Positions 20,013 through 31,306 of a DNA stretch of 64,000 bases are shown piece after piece. The notes beneath the pieces are model-generated. The model saw nothing but the letters and a program-made list of their open reading frames with translations, was not told the origin of the DNA and did not search any database. Source of the DNA: CAVUQH01 sp963774445. GTDB lineage: Bacteria > Myxococcota_A > Polyangia > Haliangiales > Haliangiaceae. Every line of letters begins with the position of its first letter. Positions within the stretch are counted from its first letter, which is position 1. The position numbers were made by a program, and so were the translations under genes. The stretch covers positions 372,001-436,000 of the forward strand of contig CAVZFC010000031.1 in assembly GCA_963774445.1 (NCBI GenBank). Reading direction: 5' to 3'.

Positions 20013-20018
20013 CATACT
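20013..20018 (+). promoter_or_regulatory. -10-like CATACT for leaderless lipoprotein gene
   Basis: CATACT lies six bases before ATG 20025; there is no Shine-Dalgarno sequence and no obvious -35. Confidence 0.4.
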
Positions 20019-20024
20019 CTGCGC

Positions 20025-20708
20025 ATGAGGCAGCGTTCCGGCGCGGTAGTGGCGGTCGTGCTGATCGCCAGCGCGATTGGCTGTGAGGGCAAGCGGCCGG
20101 CGCCGCTGGAGAAGGTCGCGCCGTCGCAGATCGAGATCCAGCAGGACGAGCTGACCCTGCGCACCGACACTGTCGGGTCGGGCAAGTTCGAGCACCACGC
20201 GACCTTCGTGCTGGTCGACGCGGTCAACCACCACGACGCCGACGCGCTGGTCACCCTGGGCGGCGATCTGGTCGACCCCCAGGGGCACAAGGTCGGCACG
20301 CTGCGCGCCGACAGTCTGCGCATCCCGCCCGGCGTGCACCGCACCTACGCACTGATCGACAGCGACAACCAGGCCCGGCCCACGGCCATCGGCGCAACGA
20401 TCACGCTGGTCAGCGCGGTGGTTCCGCGCGATCCCGAGCCGGTCGTCGTGACCGACGGCCACGTCTACGCCGACGGTGACGTGATGATGGCGTCGGGCAG
20501 GGTGGTCAACAACGCCAAACGCGACCTGCAGATCGTCGTCATCGGCGCCTTCTACGACGCCGAGGGCCATCCGCTCACCCGTCCGTTCACGGTCATGGAG
20601 CTAGCCGGCGGCAGTTCTCACCCGGTCCACTTCCGCAGCACCCCGGGGCCCAGGAAGGCCAAGACCGGCTATATCTTCACCGGCCAGGTCGTCGCCCCGG
20701 TTCACTAG
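20025..20708 (+). CDS. Lipoprotein with FxLYD-like domain
   Basis: Signal peptide with lipobox SAIGC (Cys20), then about 205 residues of beta-rich periplasmic protein. The C-terminal half (SGRVVNNAKRDLQIVVIGAF, then YDAEGHPLTRPF) fits the FxLYD fold found in bacterial surface lipoproteins that modulate other envelope proteins. Function unknown. Its stop shares the CTAG tetranucleotide with the stop of the opposing gene, so the two genes converge with a four-base overlap. Confidence 0.65.
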   Translation: MRQRSGAVVAVVLIASAIGCEGKRPAPLEKVAPSQIEIQQDELTLRTDTVGSGKFEHHATFVLVDAVNHHDADALVTLGGDLVDPQGHKVGTLRADSLRIPPGVHRTYALIDSDNQARPTAIGATITLVSAVVPRDPEPVVVTDGHVYADGDVMMASGRVVNNAKRDLQIVVIGAFYDAEGHPLTRPFTVMELAGGSSHPVHFRSTPGPRKAKTGYIFTGQVVAPVH

Positions 20709-21979
20709 AAGTCGAGGATCACCGCGCCGCAGACGTCGCCGGGGGGGCAGGTCGGGCCCTGGCTCTTTTCGGGCCAGAGGAACGGCAGGGCGGCGCCGGC
20801 CGCGAGCACCGACAGGCCGGTCCAGAACCACCAGCGCGCGTACAGCGGGTGACCGTGCTTGGTTACCGGCTTCGGCTTCGGCGGCGGCGGCTTCGGGGTG
20901 AGCTCGACCTGCGCGTAGATCGCGCGGGTGAGGTCGGCGAACAGCTGGTTGACTCCCTTGTTTCCGCCGGCCGGGGCGCGGGCGCGGGCGAGCAAGCGGC
21001 TGCCGTCGGCGGCGTAGAGAAACGCCTCGTAGATGCCGTGCTCATCGCCGCTGTGGGGTACCCGCACGAAGAAGATGTGCGTGGCGTGGATCTTCTCGGC
21101 CAGCTCGTCCAGCGACGATGGTCCGCGGCTGTCGCCCAGCGCTGCGGCCGCTCGCTGGGCCAACGCCTCCAGCGCGCCGGCGCCCGGCGTCTCTTCGAGC
21201 TTGGTATCGACGGTGCGCTCGACCTTGGTTGACACGTTGACCACCTCCACCGTGCGGCGGTAGCCCAGCTTGCGGTAGGTCACGTAGTGGTCGCCGGCGA
21301 CCAGCTTCTCGGCGCTGGTCGGCGTGAACCCGACGAAGTGCCCGTCGACGTAGGCGAGGGCGCCGTCGGGCGACGACGTGATGCGAATCGACCCGCCCGG
21401 CGACGAGGTCACCTTCTTCTTGGCCTGGTTCCACAGCGGCATCACCGTGCGCGGCTCGAGCGACAGGTCGGCGACGAAGCCGGGGCGCCAGGTCTGCAGG
21501 CGCTCGAACTCCGCCAGCGCCGGCTTCTTCTGCCCCAGCATCGCGTGGGCGACGCCGACCAGGAACTGCGCCCGCGCCAGCTCGCGCTTCTTGATCCACT
21601 CGAGTCCGCGCTCGAGCTGCCTCTCCGCCGCCTGCAGGCGGGCCAGCGCCAGCTTCGGCTTGTGCTGGCGCAGCAGCGCCTCGCCGCTGACCAGCAGGCC
21701 GTGGGCCTCCGAGATCACGTCGTTGGGGACCAACCCGGCGGCGTCGGCCAGGTGGCGATCCTTGTCGATGACCTGCAGCCGCCGATCGTGGCGCAGCGCC
21801 TTTTCCATGGTCAACAAGAGGGTCGCGTGGCGCGACGGCGACAGCGCCTCGGCGCCGGGCGCGGTGACCATGAAGACCGCCACCGGCACCCGCGGCCGCT
21901 TTTCGGCCCGGGCCGACGCCGGCGAAAGGAGCGCCCAGGCCAGCGCGCCGATCGCGGCCATGGGGGACAGCGGTCGCAC
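20705..21979 (-). CDS. Secreted PEGA-domain protein with TPR-like region and C-terminal anchor
   Basis: The signal peptide (ends SPASARA) is followed by a CsgG/GNA1162-like opening (VPVAVFMVTAPGAEALS), a helical TPR-like stretch (about 90-190) and a PEGA domain (GGSIRITSSPDGALAYVDGHFVGFTPTS, about 205-270). A Pro/Lys-rich linker and one membrane span (YARWWFWTGLSVLAAGAALPF, near 385-405) close it. PEGA domains are thought to bind surface polysaccharide. GTG 21979 is chosen because a GATACT box lies six bases upstream; ATG 21961 is an alternative that keeps the signal peptide. It converges on the FxLYD lipoprotein. Confidence 0.72.
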   Translation of the reverse strand: MRPLSPMAAIGALAWALLSPASARAEKRPRVPVAVFMVTAPGAEALSPSRHATLLLTMEKALRHDRRLQVIDKDRHLADAAGLVPNDVISEAHGLLVSGEALLRQHKPKLALARLQAAERQLERGLEWIKKRELARAQFLVGVAHAMLGQKKPALAEFERLQTWRPGFVADLSLEPRTVMPLWNQAKKKVTSSPGGSIRITSSPDGALAYVDGHFVGFTPTSAEKLVAGDHYVTYRKLGYRRTVEVVNVSTKVERTVDTKLEETPGAGALEALAQRAAAALGDSRGPSSLDELAEKIHATHIFFVRVPHSGDEHGIYEAFLYAADGSRLLARARAPAGGNKGVNQLFADLTRAIYAQVELTPKPPPPKPKPVTKHGHPLYARWWFWTGLSVLAAGAALPFLWPEKSQGPTCPPGDVCGAVILDF

Positions 21980-21985
21980 CCCCCG

Positions 21986-21991
21986 AGTATC
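21986..21991 (-). promoter_or_regulatory. -10-like GATACT for leaderless PEGA gene
   Basis: Read on the minus strand, GATACT is followed by six bases and GTG 21979; no ribosome-binding site. The region is shared with the divergent gene starting at 22045. Confidence 0.4.
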
Positions 21992-22031
21992 GCTCCGCTC
22001 CGCCGATCCGCAAAGCCGGTGGCGACCGGCG

Positions 22032-22037
22032 TATGAT
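22032..22037 (+). promoter_or_regulatory. -10-like TATGAT deciding the start at 22045
   Basis: TATGAT lies seven bases before ATG 22045. Earlier in-frame ATGs at 22033 and 22036 fall inside this box and would be upstream of the transcript start. Confidence 0.45.
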
Positions 22038-22044
22038 GCGGCTC

Positions 22045-23577
22045 ATGCACCGGGTCGCTCTCGCGCTGCTCGCGCTGCTGCCGGCGGCGGCCTGCGGCGG
22101 CACCCACCCTCGCGGGTCGTTGGCCGCGCGCGCGCCAGCCGAGGCCGACTACCCGGCGCTGCGCTGGGTCGCCGCCGATACCCCGTACGCGCTGGTCGCC
22201 GCCCGCGCCGGCGATCTGGTGCAGGCCGCCGGCGAGCTGATCAGCGCCGCCGGCCTGTTCGCCGATTTCGACCGCGGCGAGCTCGACGGCGCGTTGCGCC
22301 GGATGCTCGGCGCCGATCCGCTCGAGCGCGGCGAGCTGGCCGACCTGGGCATCGACGGCGACCGCTCGGCCGCGCTGTTCGGTTTGGACGGCGTCTATCC
22401 GGCCGCGATGCTGCCGGTCGCCGACCCGGCCCGCGTGCGCGCGCTGCTCGAGCGGCTGCGTCCCTCCTATGGCCTCGAGGTCGAGCGCTTCCGCGGCCTC
22501 GATGTCTACACCTTCCGCGATCAGGGGGCGCAGATCAGCTGGGCCCTGCTCGACGGCTGGCTGGCGCTGCGCGTGGCGCCGCGGGCCGTCGGCCCGAACA
22601 CCGCCTGGCTGGGCCAGATCCTCGACGTGCCCGCCGGCCACGGTCTGGCCGCCGAGCGCGACCTCGCCGACGCCAGCGCCCGGGTGAGCGCGGCTCTGGG
22701 CAGCGCGCGGCGCCCCGACGTGCTCGGTCTGGTCAGGTGGGACCGCCTGCTGGCCGGCCTGCCGGTTCGCGCCGCCGAGATCGACGACTGCCGGCCCGCC
22801 CTGGGCGCGCGTGCGATGCTCGGCGCCGACGTCGCGTCGGACGCCGCTCGCGGCGCGGTGCTGCTGCCGCTGTCGCCGCCGTCGGCGCGCGCGCTGGACG
22901 GCGCCCTCGCTCCGCCGCCACCGCCCGGCTACCGCGGGTTGCGCGACGCCGCCGCGATTCAAGGGGAGCTCGACGTCAACCTGGCCTGGGCCGCCGGGCT
23001 GCAGCGGCGGACGCGCTGCGCCCTGGCGCCTCCGCTCTCGGCGCGCGACCTGGCCATGCTCGGGGCGCCGTCGGTGCTCGGCTGGCGTATCGCCGCCAGC
23101 GACCTGCGCCTCGATCCGCCCAGCGGCCAGGTCGCCCTGCACCTGGCCCTGCGCGACCCGTCGTTCGCCCGCGACCTGCTCGACCAGATCCCGATGCGCT
23201 CGATGATCGAGCACGGCGAGCGCGTCGCCGGCGTCGACGTGCGCGTGATCGACGCGCCGCTCTACCCGCGCCTGACCTACCGCCTGGCCGGCGGGGCGCT
23301 GACGGCGGCGATGGGCGACGGCGTGATCGAGCGCATGCTGGGTGGCAGCGCGGGCGACCCGGAGCCGGGCCGCACGGTGCTGGCGGCCGGCATCCGGCCC
23401 GGGCAGCTCCCCGGCGCCGGTCGCGTCCTGGCCGAGGTCGCGAGGCTCGCCGGCCTGCATCGCCCGGGCTACTTCGACCGGCTCGGGCGCCGCCTGGAGC
23501 GGTATGACCGCGGCTGGGCGCGGTTGTCGCTGGAGGGGGACGATCTCGTGCTCCGCCTCGGCATGGGCCTGCGCTGA
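22045..23577 (+). CDS. Large predicted lipoprotein, unknown function
   Basis: Signal peptide with lipobox PAAAC (Cys about 17), then roughly 490 residues of periplasmic protein rich in Ala, Arg and Leu. No domain is firmly recognised; repeated phrases of the kind LGIDGDRSAALFGLDG and VERFRGLDVYTF recall DUF3352-like proteins that compute on paired beta-alpha repeats. The start at ATG 22045 gives the neatest signal peptide and matches the promoter position. It lies 26 bases before the ABC transporter ATPase gene and may feed the same envelope process, which is a guess. Confidence 0.6.
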   Translation: MHRVALALLALLPAAACGGTHPRGSLAARAPAEADYPALRWVAADTPYALVAARAGDLVQAAGELISAAGLFADFDRGELDGALRRMLGADPLERGELADLGIDGDRSAALFGLDGVYPAAMLPVADPARVRALLERLRPSYGLEVERFRGLDVYTFRDQGAQISWALLDGWLALRVAPRAVGPNTAWLGQILDVPAGHGLAAERDLADASARVSAALGSARRPDVLGLVRWDRLLAGLPVRAAEIDDCRPALGARAMLGADVASDAARGAVLLPLSPPSARALDGALAPPPPPGYRGLRDAAAIQGELDVNLAWAAGLQRRTRCALAPPLSARDLAMLGAPSVLGWRIAASDLRLDPPSGQVALHLALRDPSFARDLLDQIPMRSMIEHGERVAGVDVRVIDAPLYPRLTYRLAGGALTAAMGDGVIERMLGGSAGDPEPGRTVLAAGIRPGQLPGAGRVLAEVARLAGLHRPGYFDRLGRRLERYDRGWARLSLEGDDLVLRLGMGLR

Positions 23578-23603
23578 GGCCTGTGATATAGCTTGGTTCC
23601 CGC

Positions 23604-24374
23604 GTGGCCCGCGACACCGTCATACGCCTCGAGGATGTCGAGAAGTCCTACGGCGCCGGCAACGCCCGGACGCCGGTCTTGCGCGGCATCTCGTTCCAGG
23701 TCAACGCCGGCGAGCTGGTCGCCATCATCGGCCAGTCCGGATCCGGCAAGTCAACCCTGCTCAACATCATCGGCGGGCTCGACCGGGCCGACCGCGGCCG
23801 CATCGAGGTCCTCGGACACGACTACGGCAGCGTCAGCGAGCGCGAGATGGCGGCGCTGCGCAACGAAGAGATCGGCTTCATCTTCCAGCACTTCAATCTG
23901 CTCGACTACCTCGACTGCCTGGGCAACGTGACCCTGCCGTCCACCTTCGGCGGTGGGATCAGCAACCCGGCGGCCCGCGGCATGGAGTGCCTCGAGCGGG
24001 TCGGCATGGCCGAGCTGGCCCGGCGCAAGCCGTCCGAGCTGTCGGGCGGGCAGAAGCAGCGGATCGCCATCGCCCGGGCGCTGTTCAACAAACCCAAGCT
24101 GCTCCTCTGCGACGAGCCGACCGGCAACCTCGACACCCGCACCGGGCGCTCGGTCATCAACTTCTTCCGCGAGATCAACCGCGAGGACGGCGTCACCCTG
24201 GTGATCGTCACCCACGAGCAGCGGATGTCGCGGGTCGCCGAGCGGATCATCCGCGTGCAGGACGGCTTGATGGTCGAGGGCAGCGACGTTCGCGACTGGA
24301 TCGCCGAGGCCGAGGAAGAGGTCGCAGAAACGGTCGACGACGACGTCGACAAGGCCGCCGGAGGCGAGGCGTGA
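23604..24374 (+). CDS. ABC transporter ATP-binding protein, MacB/LolD type
   Basis: ATPase subunit of a type VII (MacB/LolCDE/FtsE-like) transporter. Walker A GQSGSGKST, Q-loop FIFQHFNLLDYL, signature LSGGQKQRIAIARAL, Walker B LLLCDEPTGNLD and the switch His in VTHEQRM are all intact. It has 256 residues with a short acidic tail (EEEVAETVDDDVDKAAGG) beyond the usual end. GTG 23604 begins just before the family N-terminus. Its stop overlaps the permease gene (GTGA), so the two are one transcription and translation unit. Confidence 0.93.
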   Translation: MARDTVIRLEDVEKSYGAGNARTPVLRGISFQVNAGELVAIIGQSGSGKSTLLNIIGGLDRADRGRIEVLGHDYGSVSEREMAALRNEEIGFIFQHFNLLDYLDCLGNVTLPSTFGGGISNPAARGMECLERVGMAELARRKPSELSGGQKQRIAIARALFNKPKLLLCDEPTGNLDTRTGRSVINFFREINREDGVTLVIVTHEQRMSRVAERIIRVQDGLMVEGSDVRDWIAEAEEEVAETVDDDVDKAAGGEA

Positions 24375-25780
24375 AGAGCGGCCAGCTCGTGCGCATGGTG
24401 GTCGCCAACACCCTGCGCAGCCGCCGCCACTTTGCCCTGTCCGCGTTCGGCATCGTCATCGGCATCGCCGCCTTCGTCTTCTTCCTGGGGCTGTCCCAGG
24501 GGGTCAGCAAGGTGCTCCTGGGCGAGGTCTTCCCGCTGGACAAGGTTTCGGTCATCGCGCCGCAAGCCTCGGTGCTGGGGGTCGATGCCACCAAGAAGCT
24601 CAACGACTCGGTGGTCAAGGAGATCCGCGGCAACCCGATGGTCAGGGATGCGGTGCCGCGCATGGCGCTGGCCTTCCCCGCCTCCGGGCGCGGCTACATC
24701 CGCCGCAGCGAGGGCAGCGACGACTACCAGAAGCTCGACTTCGAGGTCGGCGGCTTCTGCGACGGCATCTCGCCCGACTACGTCGCCGGCGAGCCCAACT
24801 CGGAGCTGTTCAAGAATTGGGAGGACGAGCCCAACAAGAAGCCGTGCACCGCCGACAAGAAGTGCGCCGACGAGCTCTACTACTGCGACCAGCGCGACAA
24901 CCTGTGTCACCACCGGGTGCCGGTCTACATCTCTCAGTACCTGATCGAGATCTACAACGCGCAGTTCGCCGCGACCCACGGTCTGCCCAAGATCGACAAG
25001 CTGATGGAGTGGATGGCCAGCCGCGGCGGCCTGCAGCGGATGCGCTTCTACATCACCCTCGGCGCCTCGATGCTCGGCGGCTCCAAGAAGGAAGCGAAGA
25101 AGGAGGACCAGCGCGAGGTCGAGGCGGTGATGCTGGGCAAGAGCGACAAGGCGATGCCGATCGGCATCACCGTGCCGATCCAGTACGTCCGGGCGTGGAA
25201 CCGCGAGTACGCCGGCGACGAGGCGGCCAACACCTACTCGTCGATCGTCGTGACGTTGAAGAACAAGGACGACGTTGCCGGGTTCGCCGGCTGGCTGCAG
25301 CAGAAGCCGCGCAACCTGCGCATCGAGGATCGGCTGGGCGAGCAGTTCGCCACCGCCATCTGGATCGTCACCTGGATCCTGCTCCTCATCTCGGTGGTGA
25401 TCGTCACCATCTCGGCGATCAACATCGCCCACAACTTCTTCATGCAGATCTCGGAGCGCCGGCGGGAGATCGGCGTGCTGCGCTCGATCGGCGCCACCCG
25501 CGGCGACATCCGCAAGATCATCCTCGGCGAGGCGGCGCTGATCGGCCTGGCCGGCGGCGTGCTGGGGATGCTGCTGGCCTGGGGGATCAGCCTGCTCATC
25601 GACTGGCGTGCCGGGCTGGCCGCGGACTTCCCGTTCAAGCCGGACACCTACTTCGACTTCCAGTGGTGGATCATCGTCCTGGCGCTCGGCTTCTCGATGT
25701 TGTTCTGCGTGCTCGGCGGGCTGTGGCCGGCGCTGCGGGCCTCGCGCATGGCGCCGGCCCAGGCGCTCGCGCAGCAGTAG
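24371..25780 (+). CDS. FtsX/MacB-family permease with Cys-rich periplasmic insert
   Basis: Partner permease, 469 residues. The N-terminal span (FALSAFGIVIGIAAFVFF, about 18-40) is followed by a large periplasmic domain and the three C-terminal FtsX spans (IVTWILLLISVVIVTIS; AALIGLAGGVLGMLLAWG; WWIIVLALGFSMLFCVLGG). Between the third and fourth spans is the signature ERRREIGVLRSIGATRGDI. A periplasmic insertion at about residues 155-185 carries closely spaced cysteines (CTADKKC, YYCDQRDNLC), probably disulfide-bonded. Family members use ATP on the inside to move lipoproteins or pull on periplasmic partners; the cargo here is unknown. Confidence 0.9.
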   Translation: MKSGQLVRMVVANTLRSRRHFALSAFGIVIGIAAFVFFLGLSQGVSKVLLGEVFPLDKVSVIAPQASVLGVDATKKLNDSVVKEIRGNPMVRDAVPRMALAFPASGRGYIRRSEGSDDYQKLDFEVGGFCDGISPDYVAGEPNSELFKNWEDEPNKKPCTADKKCADELYYCDQRDNLCHHRVPVYISQYLIEIYNAQFAATHGLPKIDKLMEWMASRGGLQRMRFYITLGASMLGGSKKEAKKEDQREVEAVMLGKSDKAMPIGITVPIQYVRAWNREYAGDEAANTYSSIVVTLKNKDDVAGFAGWLQQKPRNLRIEDRLGEQFATAIWIVTWILLLISVVIVTISAINIAHNFFMQISERRREIGVLRSIGATRGDIRKIILGEAALIGLAGGVLGMLLAWGISLLIDWRAGLAADFPFKPDTYFDFQWWIIVLALGFSMLFCVLGGLWPALRASRMAPAQALAQQ

Positions 25781-25953
25781 GCGCGCCCCGGGCGTGGGTG
25801 CTGTCACGCGTTTCGCGTTGGGGCCAAGCAACCCCGAGTCGCGCGTGTCGTACATGCAGGCTACGGTTTGCTCCGCGCCCCCGGCGCGCCTTTCGTCCTG
25901 GTAGGGCTAACACCTACATCTCAAAGGCTTTTCACTGGTGAGATTGGACAAAC

Positions 25954-25962
25954 TGCTATACT
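25954..25962 (+). promoter_or_regulatory. Extended -10 promoter TGCTATACT
   Basis: TATACT (25957-25962) preceded by TG plus one base. The -35 is weak. It lies in the 269-base gap before the kinase gene and would give a leader of about 80 bases. The earlier part of the gap (25781-25950) shows only short GC-rich dyads (ACGCG/CGCGT near 25806, GTAGG/CCTAC near 25900) and no gene. Confidence 0.5.
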
Positions 25963-26049
25963 GTCCCGGCGCCGTCGGGGTACTTCCCTGTAGGAGAGGT
26001 CACTACGCTTACGCCGCTGGGCGAACGCAATGACAATGAGGCTCGCGCT

Positions 26050-28743
<2,694 letters not shown>

Positions 28744-28764
28744 CGGTCGCCGCGGGCGCAACGG

Positions 28765-28770
28765 TACTAT
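28765..28770 (+). promoter_or_regulatory. -10-like TACTAT for leaderless four-gene operon
   Basis: TACTAT lies seven bases before GTG 28778, the first gene of the amidohydrolase to glycosyltransferase operon; no ribosome-binding site. Confidence 0.5.
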
Positions 28771-28777
28771 TCAGCTC

Positions 28778-29548
28778 GTGATCGTCGATGCGCACATGCA
28801 CGTCGGCGTCTGGGACCACCCCGACTTCCTCGGCCGTCGGTGCGACGTGAGCGACGTCGCCGCGGTCATGGAGCAGGCGGGCCTCGACGGCGCCGTGCTG
28901 TTGCCGACCGACCGGTGCGACAACGCCGGGCTGCTCGCGGCCATGCGCGCGGCGCTGGACGGCGGCCTGGGACGGGCGCTCTGGTTCGTGCCGTGGGTGC
29001 GCACACCCGAGGCCGGCGGCGACGCCGACCTGGCGTGGATCGTCGAGCACGCCGCCGACGTGGCCGGCATCAAGATCCACCCGTCGCTGTCGCGGGTGCG
29101 CGTCACCGACGACGCCTTTCGCCCGGCGCTGGAGCTGGCCGAGGAGCGCGGCTGGGTGGTGCTGGTCCACTGCGGCCGCTGGCAGGAGATCGCCAGCTAT
29201 CGCTTCGCCGTCGACGCGGCGGCGCGCCACCCGCGGGCCCGGTTCCTGTTGGCCCACGCCGGCGGAGACACGCCGCCGCTGGCGACCGCGGCTGCCGAGC
29301 TGGTGGCCGAGCGCGGTCTGGACAACGTCTGGTTCGAGATGTCGGGGCTGCGCGAGTATTGGGTGATCGAGCGCAACGTCGCCCGGCTGGGCGCTGGTCG
29401 CTACCTGATGGGCTCGGACTACTGCCTGGCCCACCCGCTGATGTACGTCGGCGCGGTGCGCGGCATGGCGCTGACCGAGGCGGATCGCGAGCGCATCCTG
29501 GGGACCAACGCGCGCCAGCTCTGGGGCGCGGCGCTGAGTCATGGCTGA
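28778..29548 (+). CDS. Amidohydrolase-2-family TIM-barrel metal hydrolase
   Basis: Compact amidohydrolase of the ACMSD/amidohydro_2 group, 256 residues. The metal-binding DAHMH (His6, His8) opens the barrel. IKIHPS (mid-barrel), LVHCGRW, LLAHAGGD and the late GSDYC (metal-binding Asp) supply the other expected ligands. Substrate is unknown; family reactions include hydrolysis and non-oxidative decarboxylation. It overlaps the next gene by eight bases and leads an operon whose enzymes (ATP-grasp, HAD, glycosyltransferase) suggest making or modifying a small carbohydrate-linked molecule. Confidence 0.85.
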   Translation: MIVDAHMHVGVWDHPDFLGRRCDVSDVAAVMEQAGLDGAVLLPTDRCDNAGLLAAMRAALDGGLGRALWFVPWVRTPEAGGDADLAWIVEHAADVAGIKIHPSLSRVRVTDDAFRPALELAEERGWVVLVHCGRWQEIASYRFAVDAAARHPRARFLLAHAGGDTPPLATAAAELVAERGLDNVWFEMSGLREYWVIERNVARLGAGRYLMGSDYCLAHPLMYVGAVRGMALTEADRERILGTNARQLWGAALSHG

Positions 29549-30656
29549 GACCGCGGCCAAAGCGGTGTTGATCACCGGCGCCGGTGGGCCGCTCGGTGCC
29601 AACTTCACGCGGTCGCTCCGGCGGTTGGGCGACCGCGCGCTGCGCCTGGTCGGCACCGATGCCAACCGCTGGCACCTGCCGTTGGCGCTGACCGACGTCA
29701 CCTATCTGATCCCGCTGGCTCGCGACCTCGACGCCTACGCCGCCGCGCTGCGCGAGATCGCCGAGCGCGAGCAGGTCAACGCCATCTTGCCCACCCATCC
29801 GGTCGAGGTCCGAGCGGTCGCCGAGCTGCGCGATCGCGGTGCGCTGGGCGGCCTGGGGACCGCGCTGCCGCGCACCGCGGTGCTCGAGGTCGCCGACGAC
29901 AAGGCGGCGACGCACGCGCGGCTGGACGCCGCCGGCGTGCCCGTGCCCAGGACGCGCCTGCTCGCGACGCCGGACGACCTCGACGCCGCGTTCGCCGACT
30001 ACGCCGGCGACGGGCCGGTATGGATTCGCGGCAGCGGCGCGCCCGGCCTGGGCATCGGCGGCGCCGCGCTGCCGTGCCGCGAGCCGGGGGTGGCCCGCGC
30101 CTGGATCGACTACCACCGCGGCTGGGGCAAGATGGCGGCGAGTGAGTACCTGCCCGGCGCCAACCTCAGCTGGATGGCGGCGTTCGACCGCGGTCGGCTG
30201 ATCGCGTGCGGCAGCCGCGAGCGGCTCGAGTACGTCCTGCCCCACGTCTCGCCCTCGGGCATCACCGGAGCGCCCGCGGTCAGCCGCACGATCCAACGCG
30301 ACGATGTCTCGTCGATCGGCGAGCGCGCCGTGCGGGCGCTGGACGACCAGCCGCACGGCGTCTACTTTGCCGACCTCAAGGAGGATCGCGCCGGGCTGCC
30401 GCGGGTCACCGAGATCAACGGCGGCCGCTGCGGGACCACGGTCGAGGCCTACAGCGAGGCCGGCTTCAACTTCCCGGCGCTGCTCGTGGCCATGGCCCGC
30501 GGGCTTCCGCTGCCGGCGCTGCCGGACCCGCACGAGGCGGTCGAGGTCAACGTCTACTGGGTCAGGACTCTGGACTGCGGGCCGGTGGCGTTGCGCGGCG
30601 AAGCGGGGTTCGACGCCTTTCCCTCGGCCGGGCTCGGCGGCCGCGGGGACGAGTGA
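29541..30656 (+). CDS. ATP-grasp ligase (carbamoyl-phosphate-synthase-like)
   Basis: 371 residues: a Rossmann-like pre-ATP-grasp domain (AVLITGAGGPLGANFTRSL, about 8-115) and an ATP-grasp domain (about 118-315; VADDKAATHARLDAAGVPVP, VWIRGSGAPG in the phosphate-loop position, EINGGRCGTT as the metal-binding segment). Such standalone enzymes join a carboxylate to an amine, or carboxylate a substrate, via acyl-phosphate. The Gly-rich loop is less basic than usual (no KP..G), so the activity is probable but not certain. It is translationally coupled to its neighbours on both sides. Confidence 0.82.
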   Translation: MAETAAKAVLITGAGGPLGANFTRSLRRLGDRALRLVGTDANRWHLPLALTDVTYLIPLARDLDAYAAALREIAEREQVNAILPTHPVEVRAVAELRDRGALGGLGTALPRTAVLEVADDKAATHARLDAAGVPVPRTRLLATPDDLDAAFADYAGDGPVWIRGSGAPGLGIGGAALPCREPGVARAWIDYHRGWGKMAASEYLPGANLSWMAAFDRGRLIACGSRERLEYVLPHVSPSGITGAPAVSRTIQRDDVSSIGERAVRALDDQPHGVYFADLKEDRAGLPRVTEINGGRCGTTVEAYSEAGFNFPALLVAMARGLPLPALPDPHEAVEVNVYWVRTLDCGPVALRGEAGFDAFPSAGLGGRGDE

Positions 30657-31306
30657 ACGCGGTCCTGTTCGATATGGACGGCACGCTGCTCGACCTGCCG
30701 GTCGACATCGAGCCGGTGCGCGCGCGCGTCGGCGCGCTGTTGGCCGCGAGTGGCTGGACCGGGCCGCTGCGGCCGCTGCTCGGCGCCATCGACCGGGTCG
30801 CGGCCTCGCTGGCCGACGCCGGCGACGCCGCGGCGCTGCGCCGGCAGGCCAGGGCGGTGATCGACGACGCCGAGGTCGCCGCCGCCGCCCGCGCAACGCC
30901 GCGTCCCGGCGCCCGCCAGGCCGTCGACCGAGTGGTCGCCGCCGGGTGTCCCATTGGCATCTGCACCTCCAACGGCCGCGCGTGCGTGGCGCCCGCCCTG
31001 GCCGCGGCCGGGTTGCCGACCGGCGGCTGGACGGTGATCGTCACGCGCGACGACGTCGCGCAGGCGAAGCCGGCGCCCGACGGCGTGGCCCTCGCGGCCC
31101 GGCAGCTACTGCCCGGTGGCGGCACGCTCTATTGGGTCGGCGACAGCCCCCTCGACGTTGGCGCCGGCCGCGCTGCACATGGCATCCTGCACGATGTGAC
31201 CCTGCGCATCGTCGCCGTTACGGGCGGGCGCGGGACCGAGGCGGAGCTTCGCGCCGCCGGTCCCGATCGCTTGATCCCCGACCTGTCCCGGCTGGAGGTC
31301 ACCTGA
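30653..31306 (+). CDS. HAD-superfamily phosphatase
   Basis: 217-residue HAD hydrolase of the phosphoglycolate-phosphatase type. Motif I DMDGT (nucleophile Asp7, acid Asp9), motif II Ser/Thr in CTSNG, motif III Lys in AKPAPDG and motif IV GDSPLD are present, with a helical cap between. Likely removes phosphate from a sugar or other small metabolite in the same pathway as the adjacent ATP-grasp and glycosyltransferase. GTG 30653 overlaps the previous stop (GTGA). Confidence 0.9.
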   Translation: MNAVLFDMDGTLLDLPVDIEPVRARVGALLAASGWTGPLRPLLGAIDRVAASLADAGDAAALRRQARAVIDDAEVAAAARATPRPGARQAVDRVVAAGCPIGICTSNGRACVAPALAAAGLPTGGWTVIVTRDDVAQAKPAPDGVALAARQLLPGGGTLYWVGDSPLDVGAGRAAHGILHDVTLRIVAVTGGRGTEAELRAAGPDRLIPDLSRLEVT

